From: Bacteroidetes bacterium HGW-Bacteroidetes-12
GTDB taxonomy: Bacteria; Bacteroidota; Bacteroidia; Flavobacteriales_E; Vicingaceae
Direction of reading: 5' to 3'
NCBI GenBank assembly: GCA_002841035.1
Contig: PHDR01000136.1
Coordinates: 1 to 7,454, forward strand
Length of the DNA: 7,454 bases
This document shows positions 6,457 to 7,454 of this stretch, piece by piece. The translations under genes were made by a program, and so were the position numbers. Below the pieces are notes generated by a model, which saw nothing but the letters and a program-made list of their open reading frames with translations, was not told the origin of the DNA and ran no database searches. Each line of letters begins with the position of its first letter. The first letter of the stretch is position 1.

Positions 6457-7119
6457 TTAAAATCCTGTTCCTTTAAACCCTTGAATTGGAGTAAGCATGT
6501 GTTCAACTAAAATACCTACACATCCCATATCGGAAGATTTCATCAATTTGCTTTTGGTTGCACTTCCTGATGCACTTCCTGGAATGCTAACTTCAAAAAT
6601 TAATCTTCTTGTTGTTTCTACAGAAAATTCTAATTCAGTAGCAAAACCATCTTGACTATTATCATACAATAGGGTTTTTTGTTGTTCCACTACAGTAATT
6701 GTTTCTTTGTTTATTACCTCCACTTGATTACCTGTTGGAATATATGCACCCCATTCATCAACAGCTAATTCGCCATTTGCGTCCTTTTTATATTCATCTT
6801 CCATTGTTTTGGTTTCAACAACTTTTTCCACTTTCACTTTTTTTGTTTCATACACTTTAAAAGTAATTTGAGAACCCAATGTTTGATCAAAACAAAGAGA
6901 AATTCTATAATCTTGTCCTTTATAAACAATTACATTTAATTCTGATGTTTGCCCTTTGCTAAATAATGCACTTTTTGATTGTCCATTTAAACTATACATA
7001 CCTTTATCCGATGGTGGGCAATATTTTGAATGAAATGTGTTGCAGTATTGTGCTGAAACCAATATTGGCAAAGCCATTATTAATAATGCAGCAAATGTTT
7101 TTTTTAAATTTTTCATCAT
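6457..7119 (-). CDS. Secreted protein of unknown function
   Basis: A 220-residue protein I cannot assign to a named family. It begins with a clear Sec signal peptide: MMKNLKKT, then a hydrophobic core FAALLIMALPILV (9-21), with signal peptidase I cleavage likely after VSA at residue 23. The mature part starts with a cysteine-containing stretch (Cys26, Cys34), then alternating hydrophobic and polar residues suggesting beta structure. A charged segment rich in Lys, Val and Glu (about 92-108) and a second strand-like region ending in LYDNSQDGFATELEFSVETT precede MGCVGILVEHM and a short Gly/Phe tail. No lipobox and no type IX secretion C-terminal domain is evident, so a soluble periplasmic or exported product is most likely. 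Two consecutive ATGs (7119 and 7116) are equally usable. It follows the small helical gene by 56 bases, probably cotranscribed, and has its own terminator. Confidence 0.8.
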   Translation of the reverse strand: MMKNLKKTFAALLIMALPILVSAQYCNTFHSKYCPPSDKGMYSLNGQSKSALFSKGQTSELNVIVYKGQDYRISLCFDQTLGSQITFKVYETKKVKVEKVVETKTMEDEYKKDANGELAVDEWGAYIPTGNQVEVINKETITVVEQQKTLLYDNSQDGFATELEFSVETTRRLIFEVSIPGSASGSATKSKLMKSSDMGCVGILVEHMLTPIQGFKGTGF

Positions 7120-7175
7120 TTTTATTATTTGTTTTTTACCTGTCTTAAAAAGAAAATTTAATTACCAGTATAAAT

Positions 7176-7454
7176 CTACTTTACAATTTTAGCTCTTATT
7201 TCGTTTATTTTAGCTTTAAGTGTTTCAAATTGATTTTTAGTTATCCCAACAGTTGAACCTCCTCCTAAGACCATTTTTCCTCCTTCTTTTTTCTTTAAAG
7301 AAATACCAGAAGAGGTGGCATTATCTTCAGAAAGAGAAGCAAAGACTTGTTCTAATTCTTTCAACCAAACCATTAGTTCTTTAACATTTTCATCTTCACC
7401 ATATTTTTCTAAATAAAGCATCAAATTGTCTAAAGTAAGTTTTTGATCTGCCAA
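7176..7454 (-). CDS. Small helical protein of unknown function, cut by the window edge
   Basis: The minus-strand frame is open from the right edge of the window to a stop at 7176, giving 92 residues. The first codon in view is TTG at 7454, which could be a start but could equally be an internal leucine, so I treat the gene as 5'-incomplete. The product is rich in charged residues and looks mostly helical: LDNLMLYLEKYGEDENVKELMVWLKELEQVFASL (about 8-41), a glycine- and serine-rich linker with GGKMVLGGGSTVG (58-70), and a terminal amphipathic helix TKNQFETLKAKINEIRAKIVK (72-92). No signal peptide or membrane segment is visible. I recognise no family. It sits 56 bases upstream of the secreted-protein gene on the same strand, and no terminator lies between them, which suggests one transcript. 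Confidence 0.65.
   Translation of the reverse strand: MADQKLTLDNLMLYLEKYGEDENVKELMVWLKELEQVFASLSEDNATSSGISLKKKEGGKMVLGGGSTVGITKNQFETLKAKINEIRAKIVK

Noticed and set aside
6966..7148. Plus-strand open frame of 60 codons with a hydrophobic end
   Set aside because: Antisense of the secreted protein's signal peptide; no independent support.

Overview
The window looks like an AT-rich Bacteroidetes (Flavobacteriia-like) genome fragment. The evidence is lipid A/LPS export and glycosyltransferase genes in tight operons without obvious Shine-Dalgarno sites, a lipobox-bearing FKBP lipoprotein downstream of a DHH phosphoesterase (an arrangement I associate with flavobacterial gldI loci), a TAnnTTTG-type promoter box, and a Bacteroidetes-type PlsB/PlsC-like acyltransferase. 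I see no mobile element, CRISPR array, rRNA or tRNA.

Layout. Bases 1 to about 190 encode, on the minus strand, a fragment of a PilQ-type secretin (STN domain). It abuts the 3' two-thirds of a phospholipid acyltransferase (about 177-858, +). A complete 3-hydroxyacyl-CoA dehydrogenase (872-1759, +) follows, then an LptF/LptG-type permease (1822-3255), a complete GT4-like glycosyltransferase (3264-4457) and the first 150 or so residues of a second glycosyltransferase (4457 to about 4909). At 4882-4909 that gene runs tail-to-tail into the truncated 3' end of an FKBP-type lipoprotein on the minus strand (start 5301). The rest lies on the minus strand: a complete NrnA-like DHH phosphoesterase (6372-5392), a hairpin terminator, a secreted protein of unknown function (7119-6457), and a small helical protein cut by the window edge (7454-7176).

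How the genes work together. The left plus-strand block concerns the envelope: acyl-chain and phospholipid metabolism, LPS transport, and glycan assembly by two glycosyltransferases that are probably translationally coupled. The right block pairs nucleotide and oligoribonucleotide turnover (NrnA) with a periplasm-facing folding lipoprotein.

The most notable point is structural, not a new system. Two places (about 177-191 and 4882-4909) each join two unrelated, truncated genes through a short stretch that reads plausibly in both. The first appears to bring in sequence from a type IV pilus-bearing, probably non-Bacteroidetes organism. Assembly chimerism (short-overlap misjoins) is the simplest reading; a real microhomology-mediated rearrangement is the alternative, mainly for the second. 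I found no convincing undescribed biological system.
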